NCBI GenBank assembly: GCA_029721515.1 | Contig: CM056556.1 | Span: 21,963,669-22,027,668 of the forward strand | Reading direction: 5' to 3' | Length of the DNA: 64,000 nucleotides | Source of the DNA: Synanceia verrucosa | Taxonomy: Eukaryota; Chordata; Actinopteri; Perciformes; Synanceiidae | Shown: one piece after another, positions 48,956 to 60,112 of the stretch | Layout: every line of letters begins with the position of its first letter | How positions within the stretch are numbered: position 1 is the first letter of the stretch | Program-made: the position numbers and the translations under genes | Notes under the pieces: generated by a model | Database searches by the model: none | Told to the model about the DNA's origin: nothing | The model's input: only the letters and a program-made list of their open reading frames with translations

Positions 48956-49928
48956 GATTGCTTATTTGTTTGTGTTGTGCGACTAAAAAAAGCAGTGAAA
49001 TATTAAAGACCACTGAGATTCATCTCTCCTCTCTTGGTTCTTTCCTCTCCTCTTCCCTCCTCTCTCCTGAGCTGCCATTCTCTTTTCATCCCCTGATGGC
49101 CTCCTCACAGTTAATTGGAGAGTTGGCTGCCTGCTCTTCATTAAAAGCTTTAACAGCCAGTCAATTAGGAACTACCTCCCTCCACCCAAAACATACACAT
49201 ACACTCTCTCTCTCATCAACTAAACCATGGTCTGTAACCATGGAGACAGTTGGAGATAAAAACCCAGTGGTCATTTCAATGGACTTAGAAAATAGGTGCC
49301 AGTGTACGAGGAATTACAGCCTTTGAGGGTCTGTATTCACATTCTCCTCAATTAAACGTGATTTGAGTCATTCCACATTCACCACATTCAACTTTCCATT
49401 CTTTGTAGGATGGTATTTTAATGTGTTCGCATTAATATTGAACAAAGGCCCACAGTCCTTACACCGCCTCTACAACGAAATGTTTGTTCTCTCTTATTCC
49501 CCGCTGTTCTTTAATTGGATGTAAGTAACAAAAGTCGCTACACAATGGCTAGTAAATCTATTTGGAAGTGTTTATGCTTTATTATTTGAAGTATGGCAGA
49601 ATCAAATGATGTTAATTCAACTGTGAAGGCAAGTAACTTCTTGGTCCTGATGTAAGAGGCAGCTTAGTAGCAGATATTATTATACCATAAAATGTTCTGG
49701 AAGCTTGAAGTTGTGTGCTGTCAGAAAGTGGGTAAAGGGGCAGATGTCAGCATAGTGTGTTGGTGTGAAATTTGTCTGACTTTCAGAGCAGATTAATTGT
49801 CAATAGACAGTGTGGCGGGTGGCATATTCATCCTTGGAGTTTATTTTTTTGCTAGATTTATGCATGATCATCAGAGTTTGCCGTTTCCTTGCCGTTAGAG
49901 GCTGTCAGACTACTGATTAGGAAAATAT

Positions 49929-50258
49929 CCATCCATCCATCCATTTTCTACCGCTTATCCTCATAGGGGGTGGGCAGACGGCAGGGTACACCCTGGACAA
50001 GTCTCCAGTTCATCACAGGGCACATGGAGACAGACAACCACTCACATTCACACCTACGGTCAATTTAAATTAGCCAATTAACCAAATCCCCATACATGTT
50101 TTTGGCTGGTGGGAGAAAGCTGGAGTACCCAGAGAGAAACCACACTGACACGTGGAGAACATGCAAACTCCACACAGAAAGGCCCCGGGCCAGGATTCAA
50201 ACCCGGTACCTTCTTACTGTGAGGCGACAGTGCTAACCGCTACACCACCGGGCCGCCC
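49929..50258 (-). repeat. SINE-like repeat with 14-bp target duplication
   Basis: Minus orientation: the tail catccatccatccattttct is at the left, and the head is at the right (reverse complement gggcggcccggtggtg). The exact duplication gattaggaaaatat occurs at 49915-49928 and 50259-50272. This is the best-preserved insertion of this family in the window and fixes both ends of the unit at 330 bp. Confidence 0.95.
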
Positions 50259-50689
50259 GATTAGGAAAATATAAGACAAACAAATTCATTTACACTAAAA
50301 CAACACAACACAAGCTAAAGATGTCCTGTCATGGATAGATGAACTGCGTTCGAACATACGGTATTTCATGCTAATGGTACAGTACAGTATATAGCAACAG
50401 ATGCAGAGTGATCATCTTGTTAATTCACATCTTTGAAAATGAATGCAATATTATATTATAGTATATGATTGGGAGAAATTAATTAGCACCTACTGTTTTT
50501 GACATCTGTCTCAGCAGACTGGCTAACATATGACGACTCCATTCTCTTCTCAATTACAGTCACATAGTGTCAGGCACAGCTGGGTGTGCTCATACAGATT
50601 CACACTATTCACACTTGTTTCCTGCATTCTGGTGAAAATAACAATATAACAAGCAGGCCCACTACAACAGAGCTGCAAAAATGAGAGCT

Positions 50690-50882
50690 GCAAAACATAT
50701 CAATTAGTTCTCTACCAATCTGCAACTATTTTGATAATCGATTAATCAGTTTGTGGAATTTGTCAAGGAAAAATAGCAACATTCTCTAATTTTTGGTAAT
50801 TTTTATAGTTGAAACAACTAATTGACAAAATCATCAACAGATTGAGCGACCATAAAATTAATCGTTAGCTGCAGCCCAATGC
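50690..50882. repeat. Angel-like/hAT-like MITE, short internally deleted copy
   Basis: tgataatcgattaatcagtt in the left half and attaatcgttagctgcagcc at the right end. Compared with the remembered consensus, most of the middle is missing. Confidence 0.6.
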
Positions 50883-52429
50883 GACAACGGCACCACTGTG
50901 CTTTAAAACTCATTATGTCCAATGGCTTCTGCTGCACTGCTACAGCTTTTCCCTATACTTTGGGGCAAACTCAACCCTATTTTACAGGTGAAAATGGATG
51001 CAAGAATCTCTTCCGTGTTATGTGCATGCCTGGAGAAAACATTTGATGTAGCTGTATTGTTTTCCATGTGGAATGTTCTGTTCAGTAAAAATAAGCCCTG
51101 TTAGCACATTCATTGTGCAGCAATGTGTGAAAAAAAAAATCATTAATTCCTCACCACAAAAACCTTTTCTTAAAATGGAGAAAAATACAATGTAAGTCGC
51201 TAATGTGCTTGAATTAAATGTTTCTTGTCATATGTATAATTTAGCAAGCAAACTAGTGACAAAACCTGTTAGTGACGGTTACCATTTCACCTGACGGTCA
51301 CTAAATAAATAAATTCTTTTGTGTTATGCACTGTTTTGGAAAAACCTCTATCATATACAATATGCACTGAAATAGCTTTTCTGTCAGATGAAAAATGATC
51401 TTTATATTTCAGTATAATGTGGATATGGAACTAGGCTTTGAAGATTCACTTTCAGTAAGCAGAAGAAGAAATAAAGAGCAGTCAGATCCATTCTCATTAA
51501 TTAGGATGCTCCACTGGTTTGCTGCAAAGCTCTCTATTAACTATAAATAAAGACATACGTCTTTACTTTTAACTTTTGAAAGCAAAAGCTTCATTATTCA
51601 TTGTTTAAGGTCACAGAAATAATTAAGTTGATTTTTATTTGGATTTATTATCTGCAATTCCCTTTTCCATTCATGTGCACTTGGCATTTTGCCTCATTTG
51701 GAAATGTTAAAATCTGTTAAATATGGAAGACTATGTCTTGCCCTGGGGGTCTTCTTTATTACCCAGTAGTGGTTTGGTTTGGTTTTATTAGACTGCTATG
51801 TCACTGTCGGTGGCCTGGGTCATCTCTTGCTTATACCATCTCTATCAACAAATCTGTATCTGCGTCAGGGTCAAGGGCCACATAGCCTGGAGAGAGTCAT
51901 TTCAAGGTGATACCACTCAACTAAATAGAAAATATCTCATATTTGATTTGTTCCCTCGACAGGTCAATCATTTTACCTGAAGGTATAAAGCTTGTGTTGT
52001 CATGATGTACAGGACACACAGGACAAGGTGTGCAGTCTACACCTCTGACAGTGTGATTTAAAAACAACTATGCACTATCACCTCAATTTTCTGTCCCAGT
52101 TCACCATCAAATTTTTAAACTGGGCCCCATTTCCCCATGTTTTTGTGTCTGAAAGTAATAACAGTGAAAATTTCTAAAATGGGTCCAGTATTGAAGGAGT
52201 GAGTTGTAGACAGGACTTGCTCACTACAGACTTGCAGACTACAAGGGAAGCTCATCTTCCTCTAAAATGTCAAACATGAAATGGTCAAATATGTACGGTT
52301 GTGTTAGCATTTCATTGACTACACACATTAAGACACGTTGATCTCAACACGAGTTTGATCAAAATCAGTTACTTATCACAAATCAACTGAGTCAATATTG
52401 TTAACTTCTCATACATTCCCATAGCGTTG

Positions 52430-52830
52430 TTTTCTCATATGGTCTATGGACAATGCATGTGTCCGTAGAAGGTGAGCGTCCATGCACTTCAATGGGACTG
52501 CATGGAACAGTTTTTTTCATTGCCTCGAAACTCCAAACTTTTCATTGGATAAATGCCACGATTTTGTGCCTCCCCTGGACGCTCAGCGTCTCTGAGGGTG
52601 AATGGAGCTGAGGGCGGGCCTCGGCTGGCCTGGATGCTGAGCTTCCGCATGATGATTGGAGGATCAGTCGAAAGGCTGAATCCCATTTTGATTGACAGGT
52701 ATTTTGAGACGTACATCGCCACTTGACAGCTCAGCTCAGTCCCATGGTGGATTTTGCAAGCGAAGTTGAAAGACAAACTGCAACCCATTTGTTGGTGTTT
52801 GCTCGGCAAAATTACTTGTTCATTTCATAC
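52430..52830. other. GC-richer block of unknown nature
   Basis: It stands out from the AT-rich surroundings: ggacgctcagcgtctctgag, gagggcgggcctcggctggc, then gattgacaggtattttgaga. A 106-codon minus-strand frame (52489-52809) spans it, but the sequence looks more like a dispersed repeat than an exon. I see no terminal repeats and no splice sites that fit. Confidence 0.4.
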
Positions 52831-55639
52831 ACTGTAAATAAAACACACTCATAGTATTTCCTTATTTCAGTTTAACATAATTTCAACATTTCCTTGTTGG
52901 AGTTTAATATCGTTCCGTTAGATGGTTTTATCAAATTTTATGATGTAAGCCGACAATGAGCTTCACCTCTTTGAAGGACCAGTAGCTGCCATTGGTTCAG
53001 AGCAAGCCCAGCTGTTTCCCTTCCTCCACTATTTAGGTGTAGCTACAGTAAGTTAACTGACTGGAGTAATGAGAGCAGTACTGATCTTCCCATCTAACTC
53101 AGGCAGAATGGAATAAATGTATTTTGTATGCACAAGGTGGAATAATGAATTTTCCCTATATCTACCCTATTTATTTATTGCATGTAAAGTTTTACACTGT
53201 AACATTTAATAACCACAGCTACAGACACTGTTTTAGCGCATGCAGTAATATAAAACAACTGACATCCAGTCCCTGTGTTTATACGTCCTTGTGACTTTCT
53301 ACCAATGTGAGCAGGTGGGTAGCACAGAGTCTCATGAAAGAATAAAAGAGTCTTTTGTCATAGCACAGTGTGTTTCAGGATGTTTTTTTAGAGATATAGG
53401 ATAAAGAGTAAACCGTTCTCTGGCAGGGTGCTGTCAGAATCAAAGCCAGAATAAAGAGAATAAAGAGTCGTCACTGCCATGCCCCATCCAATCTGACGGC
53501 CATGTCAGCATCTGTGTGTGCACGTCGTCCCGATGAAACACAACAGATTTATAGAAACCGAGGCAACTGTTAGAAACACTCTCCTCACTTAACTGCATCA
53601 GTGAACCCATAAATCACAAAATCCGATCAAGGCAACCGACTGTTGTAAACCTAATTTGTGCTTTAAGTTCAAGTCACACATGGATGGCCTTGGTATACAC
53701 ATGATGCGTAGGTCGAAACGGTGAGTGTTTCAATGTTTCTCTATGTGTGACCTGCTGTAGAAAACACTGCAGTTTTGGTTTAGTGCAGGGTGAGGGTCAT
53801 GCGTTGAACACTTTGTTTATTAAAACACGGAAGATCAATCTCTGCACCAGTGACCACTCACTTAATCAATAATGGCTTTGACAACAGTCCTTTTGTTTGC
53901 TCCATAGCACTCAGTCAGCTGTAATGAGAAACACCAGCAGCTTTTTTTTTCTTTTCATGAATGAACAATGAATGTACTACTATAAATCATGCATACTTTA
54001 AAAATGTTACTTACATTTATAACTTATACCATGACGTCAGCGGAACCTTTGATTTATATCATTTGCCAGTGGGAAGAACAAAGTATTGCCAGTATCGTGT
54101 TAGCAGTAATAATGAAAGCATTTATATTGATTGTTGATGATGCGAGAATGATTCATTGTAATGATTTTCTCTAAAAGAGCAATGGTAAAGCTGAGTGAAT
54201 GGCACAAAGAATAAGCAATCACTATGTGAAGGCTTGACCTTTCCCACTCTACTCGTTTTCATTGACCCATTTGTGTTCTTTTTAGGGGGGAATAGCAGGT
54301 CAACAGTAGATGTTACACAGGAGTGGTATTCACACTTAACTATCATAATTTAAAAAAAAAGTAATTTGACAGCCCTAGTAAGAGGTCAAGGGGCCTCTTT
54401 GAAAATTGCTGAGGCAGTTTTTCCTTGCCAAAATTCAGTGTAACTTTGTATTGTTATTTAGGATTCCTAGTTCCATATACAGTAAAACCAGTACCTTCAC
54501 TCTAACTCTACAGCCTCTGAAAAGTAATGTTTGCTGAGGGTGTTGGTGCTCTCAAAGATTGGATGGGATTAAGAGAATGTACAGTAGTTTCTTGCATTGA
54601 ACTATCTCTGTATATGAACACACACCAACAAGCATCGCCTGCTAACAGCTACATTATCACTCCAAAATAATGTAACAACAATTATGTAAACTGTGATGGT
54701 CTAATATGTTTAAAATATGTTTCATATCTGCAAGTTGAGATTGTAGATCAGCCTATGAATATGATTGGAATCCAGTAGCTGTTTGGGTGGGTAATCACTC
54801 AAAATTACTATAATCTGAGCTATTTGCACTCTTTTTTTAATCAAGAAATTAACATGTATTTAAGTTGACATGCTCTGTAAATATGCTACAGGGATTTTCT
54901 AAAAGTGCTGTGAACTTTCTGATGACAGGCAGTTAACAACCAGAAACAGCAATCAGCAGATGTGCATTGTAAAATTATGTAAAAATCAGCTTTGCAAATA
55001 CTTTATGTGGGAAATGCAATCAAAATGCTCATTACACCTCAAGGATACACACAACAGATGAATTATCAGTGAAATTTGTAACATTTGCTACAATGTGTCT
55101 AACTTAACAGGTCAAGTATTTTAAACCATATAAACATATTCTCGTAAAAAAGTATGAACCCAAAGTATATCCATATAAATATGGAACCTGTAAGTCTTTT
55201 CACTTCTCTAGCCCTCTGACACTAGTCAGTAACTGAGGAGTTATTGATTATATTTGCTCTTTGAGGCTATCTCAACTGTATTTTGTTTTTGTTGCTATTT
55301 GGGTCTGACTCTTCTTCTGTGAAGTTTGAGTTGCAATAAAGTGATGCCGTATCTCAACAACTTTTGTGTCATTTCTTCAGCGAGGAATTAGTTTGAGTGG
55401 ATGCAAAGTGTAAAGGCGAGTGTACGCTGCAGCGTTAACTACCAGCTGGTGGAGAAAGAGAGAGCAAGGATGACTGTAACAGAGTGAAAGAGGGAGAGGA
55501 AAAGAGAAAAAGAGGCAGAATAATGAAGGTCCTGCACATCCTCAAAGAGAATCCCTGCCTCAATCATTTTAGGTCCCTTTTAGCTGCTGTGACACACGGT
55601 GCCCATAAAAAACAGCATGACATAGCAGATTCCAAGCGC

Positions 55640-56320
55640 TCAATGCACTGATCATGAGGCACTGATCATGGCAGCACAAGAACAGGCCCTAAGTATGAGG
55701 GCTATAGAGGCCAGGATCTACCACAGTAGATCAGACCCAAGGTGCAGGTTGTGTAAGGAGGCCCCTGAGACAGTCCAGCACATAGTAGCAGGATGTAAGA
55801 TGCTAGCTGGATCAGCGTATATGGAGAGACACAACCAAGTGGCTGGGATAGTGTACAGGAACATCTGTATGGACTAGAAGTACCCAAATCCCAATTGAAC
55901 ATACCACCAAAGGTGGTTGAGAACAACAGGGCTAAGGTCCTGTGGGAGTTCAGCATCCAGACTGACAAAAAGCTCCTGGCTAACCAACCGGACATAGCAG
56001 TGGTGGACAAAGAGCAGCAAAGGGTGGTGGTGATAGATGTGGCGGTACCAGCTGAAGCCAACATCTACAAGAAGGAGCATGAAAAGGTTGAGAAGTATCA
56101 AGGGTTGAAAGAACAGTTGGAACGAATGTGGAAGGTAAAGGCCAACGTGGTCCCTGTGGTGGCAGGAGCGCTCGGGCGGTGACCGCCAAACTGGGAGAGT
56201 GGCTCCAGCAGACTCCAGGAACAACAGTTGAAGCCTCAGTCCAGAAGAGTGCAGTCCTGTGAACAGATACTGCGCAGGACCATCAAACTCCCAGGACTCT
56301 GGCAGAGGTCCCAAGGATGA
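55640..56320 (+). mobile_element. 5'-truncated LINE (R2/NeSL-type) 3' fragment
   Basis: Only the C-terminal end of the retrotransposon ORF and its 3' end are present, as in typical 5'-truncated LINE insertions. It is antisense to necab2. The left boundary lies near a short tandem copy of gcactgatcatg. The right end runs directly into a TATATG microsatellite at about 56324. Confidence 0.85.
55668..56270 (+). pseudogene. Restriction-like endonuclease end of a LINE ORF
   Basis: The first frame (55668-55877) has a zinc-knuckle-like pattern CRLCKEAPETVQHIVAGCKM (C-x2-C-x7-H-x4-C). After a frameshift near 55866, the second frame (55895-56182) has VVENNRAKVLWEF, then NQPDIAVVDKEQQRVVVIDV, which fits the PD..D catalytic pattern of the R2/NeSL restriction-like endonuclease, with Q in place of the usual R before PD. 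A further frameshift near 56175 follows VVPVVAGALG; the out-of-frame continuation includes KLGEWLQQTPGT and KLPGLW. Non-functional. Confidence 0.85.
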
Positions 56321-56323
56321 CAC

Positions 56324-56403
56324 GGTATATATATGTATATATGTATATATGTATACATATATACATATGTATACATATATACATATATACATATATATAT
56401 ATA
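56324..56403. repeat. TATATG/TATACA microsatellite
   Basis: Eighty bases of alternating TA with regular G or C interruptions, at the 3' end of the LINE fragment. It accounts for the tyrosine/isoleucine-rich reading frames here. Confidence 0.9.
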
Positions 56404-56854
56404 CCTTAATTCTGTCTTCAACACTACCTTCTTCATTTGGCTTCCACAGCCTTCTTTCCATTTCTCTTTTCCTCACCTTTTCTCTGCTTACTTCATCCCC
56501 TCTTTCTCCCTGCTCCCCCTCTTACTTCACGGTTCCACTTCCAGTTTATCTGCCCTGTCCTGTCCACTGCATCAAACCTGTGCAGGCGGCTGATTGAGGT
56601 GTTTCACAATGGAGGGTAAATCATGTAGGGATGAGTGTGTGTGTGTTTGTATTTGTGTGTTTACAGTGGATGAAATACTGCTGAGCAGCAGTCACAGTTT
56701 GATTTCTGCACACCCAGAATGATGTTCCCTCCCTAAAGATGTGGATACGAGGCTAATCGTGCAGTATAAGCGCATTACGGATGACCTCTGACCATGAATT
56801 CAGAGGAGATGATGGAGTTTGTGTGTGTGTCTGTGCATGTATGTGAGGCATCAC

Positions 56855-56979
56855 CTGAAGCAGTGTTGATGGTCCTGACAGCCTCCCTGGCACTGACTCT
56901 GTTGTTTGGGGGATAGTCAGGGACGGCATTCTCATTGCGTCTCTCTGACATCCGTGGACTCACCTTGGCAGGTAGATGA
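56855..56979 (-). CDS. necab2: necab2 exon: variable linker
   Basis: Exon of 125 nt, acceptor ctgttttccag, donor TTCAG|gtgatg. Its first base completes the glycine codon left open by the 57424-57560 exon. It encodes HLPAKVSPRMSERRNENAVP, then DYPPNNRVSAREAVRTINTAS, then one base of a split glycine. This linker is poorly conserved between NECAB paralogues, so the call rests on splice sites, phase and position rather than on strong similarity. A gtgagt sequence just inside the exon (after CTGCCAAG) could be a competing donor, which would leave a 16-nt exon. The phase of the full exon fits both neighbours, so the full form is preferred. Residues 46-88. Confidence 0.85.
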
Positions 56980-57333
56980 CTGGAAAACAGAGAGAGGTAG
57001 AACTTAGAGAAAAAGAGAATTAGATACAATAATGTGTGACACGTGGAAGGGTAAGGGAAAGAGAAAGACAGAGTGGGAGAGGAATAATAAAAGAAATAGG
57101 ATGGTTGAAGGAAGGATCCACAGGGGATGAAGAAGACGAAAGATAAGTAGGGGGTGATGAAAGTGGGATTAATAAAGCAGAACCTGCTGGTGTGTGTGTA
57201 TGTGTGTGTGAGTGACAGACATTCTAACTAGAAAAGATTTCTGCTTGAAACACTGCCTGGTTTCCATTATGGCTGCTGACAATATGAGTTTTACACATAA
57301 TGTCATGATAAATGATAAATGTATACGGTCATG

Positions 57334-57369
<36 letters not shown>

Positions 57370-57423
57370 CATTCCTAATTCCACACATAACAGCCTGACA
57401 CAGTGATACTCTCATCGACTCAC
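56980..57423 (-). other. necab2: necab2 short intron
   Basis: Intron of 444 nt. Contains a CA microsatellite at 57334-57367 and a TG tract near 57190. No other feature. Confidence 0.85.
57334..57367. repeat. (AC)n microsatellite
   Basis: Seventeen AC units without interruption, in a 444-nt intron, about 57 bases from the exon at 57424. Confidence 0.95.
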
Positions 57424-57560
57424 CCTGATTGGCTGTGCTGCTCGTCAATAGCGTCCACAGCACTCTCCACGGAGCTCAGGAGAGACTGGATCTGATTGGC
57501 CGATTCCTTCAGCAGGAAACGGGTCACAAACTGCTCCACATTGGTGCCTCTCTCATAAAC
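57424..57560 (-). CDS. necab2: necab2 exon: segment just after the EF-hands
   Basis: Minus-strand exon of 137 nt. The acceptor reads gtttccccag and the donor GG|gtgagt. It encodes VYERGTNVEQFVTRFLLKES, then ANQIQSLLSSVESAVDAIDE, then QHSQS, plus two bases of a split glycine codon. This closely matches the NECAB2 segment that follows the second EF-hand (VYE..N..QFVTRFLL.E.ANQIQSLLSSVESAV). The helix-rich, glutamine- and serine-rich text fits a helical linker. The exon begins in phase 0, so the missing upstream exon should end on a codon boundary. These are residues 1-46 of the encoded fragment. Confidence 0.93.
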
Positions 57561-59689
57561 CTGGGGAAACAAAAGAGACAGAAAAGCATGAGTGTGGACA
57601 TCATTTAGGAACCTTGTTTGAAACTAAAATCGAGTCATTTATAGACATTCTAGCGTCAATAGCTATGACAGGACTATGACTATGACAGGAGCAAAATCAG
57701 GTACTGTAGTACAGACAGTGTCAGAGAGTCCAGGGTTGTTTAGTTTCGTTAGTAAGTGTTGAGTTTCACTTTTACTGTAAAATGTAGTAATTTTAGGCCT
57801 AAACTTACCTAAGTGGTTTTGTTCCCCGAACCTCAAAAAATTGTAGTTGTGTTGCTACAAGTTTTGCTGCCTAAATCTTAAACCTAAATAAGCCTTTTTA
57901 TTTGGGTCAAAAACTGAACATTTTATTCATTTTTTTTGTAGAATGTGTTGCTTTTAACTTTATTTTCACTTTCACTTTACTTTCACCAACGTGGTAGGCC
58001 TCTAATGGCCCATATTCATGGTGCTTACAGCGACAATGATGTCTATTTAACAGCCTGATGACAGTTGAATCTGTTGGTTTATTTTTTTGTTAAATCCTTT
58101 ATGTCATTTGTCTTTCACACTGAGCAACCTCAGCCTCTTCTTACTCTGTTCCCTTCTCAAGGCTTCTCAAGGTGGACAGTTGGTATGCGGAGAGGCAAAA
58201 ATAACAAGTATAAATAGCATCTTTCACTCTCCATTTTCCTTTGCTTGATTCTCTACACAATCTCTTCCTGTCCTTCCTCTGAGTCTCCCACTGACCCAAT
58301 GTTGGATCGTTTGGCCTGGGAGTTTTGACCTTAGAAAGCTTCGGGCTTAAAGTCTGACCAGCTGGGGATTAAAAGGGCTGTTCTTAGGTTTTGTAGTGTA
58401 TTGGTTCAGTTTAATGCCAGACTGAAATATGATTCACCTTCTCTTTTCAAACATGACAGAATTATGACCAAAAAAAGCCTGGAGATGAATTGAATCATCA
58501 GTTGTCAATCAAAACTCCATACATAAGTGACTCTCATAGACAAATTGAGCATTACAGGTCCTGGTGAAGAGATCCATAGGTAATCAATCATGTCCAGACA
58601 TGTTATAAATTGTCCCAGCTGCTGCAGTGAGGGGAAGTCAATTCAAAGTTTGTTGACCTGAGCAAGACTCTCTCTCAAAGAGAGGAATGAAAAAATAAAA
58701 GATGATGTGTCGGCGACAGCATCAAAGAGTCCCAGAGCTTTTGACAGTGTGAACACGGTGAACTGTCAGAGGAGTTGTCTGTCTCAGATAAGCCTGCCTT
58801 AACTCTTGTGACCTTATCGCTGCCACCTTTTAATTATTCAGGGATTTGACTACTAAAAACCTCCCCCAGAACAGTGACTGTCCAATTGTAGCTTAGCAAC
58901 CATAACACAGCAATGTGTTACACCGGGCCTGTCTCCTCATGAAGAAAGTGTAAACTGCAAAAATTATTAAAAAAGGGAAGATTTCTAACAATGTGATTGT
59001 CAACTTTTAAATATTTTCTTTTTTTCTCTTTTCAGTATAATTTGAGTCAATGTTTCAGAAGAAGAAGAATTCCTTTATGAGTCTCTCAGTGAGGGAAATC
59101 ACAGTTTTCACTCTGTTAGTATTCTTCTTTTGCACATAAAACAGGTTATGAAACACATGTATTAGTGGAGAGGTGTCAGAGCTGCCTGTATCCAGATGCC
59201 TCAGCAGTTGGGGGTTGGTGCCTTGCTCTAGGGCAACTCAGCAGCCCAGTAGGAGGAACTGGCACCTTCCCAGCTACCAGTCCACTCTCCACACTTGGTC
59301 CGACCTGGACTTGAACCAGTTACCTTCTGGTTCCCAGACCAAGTCGCTACAGACTAGTGTTAATTTTTTGACAAATTATTTTATTATGGTCGTCAACAAC
59401 AGTTTTTTTTCTGATGACAACGAGACAATAACTAAATAAATAAAAAACAATCTGTGATGACAACAACATGACAAAAACAATTGACACGTTCGTCAACAAA
59501 TAAAAACGAGACGGAATGTTAAGGAGGGACGAATCGATAAGTGATCCAATAAAAACTAACCCCGGGTGCACGTGTTTGCACCCCAGGACTCCGTCTGGAT
59601 GTCCAGTGGTGGGCTCCAGGGCTACTGAGGGGCAAGGCAGACAGCACAGGTGCCCCATCAAGGGGTATTATTATAATATTAAAATACCA

Positions 59690-59948
59690 ATATCAAGTCA
59701 AGTCCCCCACTTTGGTCTTTAGTGGAAAGAAACATCTTTAATTTTGTGTCTGTATATTGCACATTTAAACCTTATTATATTCCATAATAACAGGTTCATA
59801 ATTTAAAATATAATTTATACATAAATTATATTTTATATTTTTATATCTTTTATGTCTTTATTTTTATTACTTATTTATGTGTGTCTTTAAGCCAAGAGAT
59901 TACAAAATTTCATAAATGTGCATAATGACAATAAAGACTCTTGAATCT
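59690..59948 (+). repeat. Possible LINE 3' tail nested in the MITE
   Basis: AT-rich sequence ending tgcataatgacaataaagac then tcttgaatct, which resembles the 3' end of fish LINEs that finish with a short repeated motif. The left boundary is uncertain, and no coding portion is present. Confidence 0.35.
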
Positions 59949-60049
59949 CGAAATTATATGTTTCCTTCAGTATGTAAGTTTGGAAAAATTTCTTGAAAAA
60001 CTCGTTAGCTATGCGTTGCATTTTGACTAAACCTGTTAGATTTATCATT

Positions 60050-60112
60050 ATATCATTACATTTTCGTCGACTAAATCTACTGCAGATTTAGTCGACGAAA
60101 ATGTAATGATAT
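60050..60112. repeat. Perfect inverted repeat, 29-bp arms, 5-base loop
   Basis: The left arm 60050-60078 begins atatcattacattttcgtcg; the right arm 60084-60112 is its exact reverse complement; the loop is actgc. In RNA it would form a 29-bp perfect stem. Confidence 0.95.

Larger units (their letters stand above)
47479..56854 (-). other. necab2: necab2 intron (about 9.4 kb)
   Basis: It contains repeat remnants at 48130-48380, 48775-48955 and 50690-50882, a SINE-like copy at 49929-50258, a GC-richer unexplained block at 52430-52830, and a LINE fragment at 55640-56320 followed by a TATATG microsatellite. Between 50900 and 52420 and between 52840 and 55600 I see nothing assignable. Confidence 0.75.

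Noticed and set aside
55874..56476. 200-codon minus-strand frame
   Set aside because: It is antisense to the LINE endonuclease end and extends through the TATATG microsatellite, which explains the IYVYICIY text.
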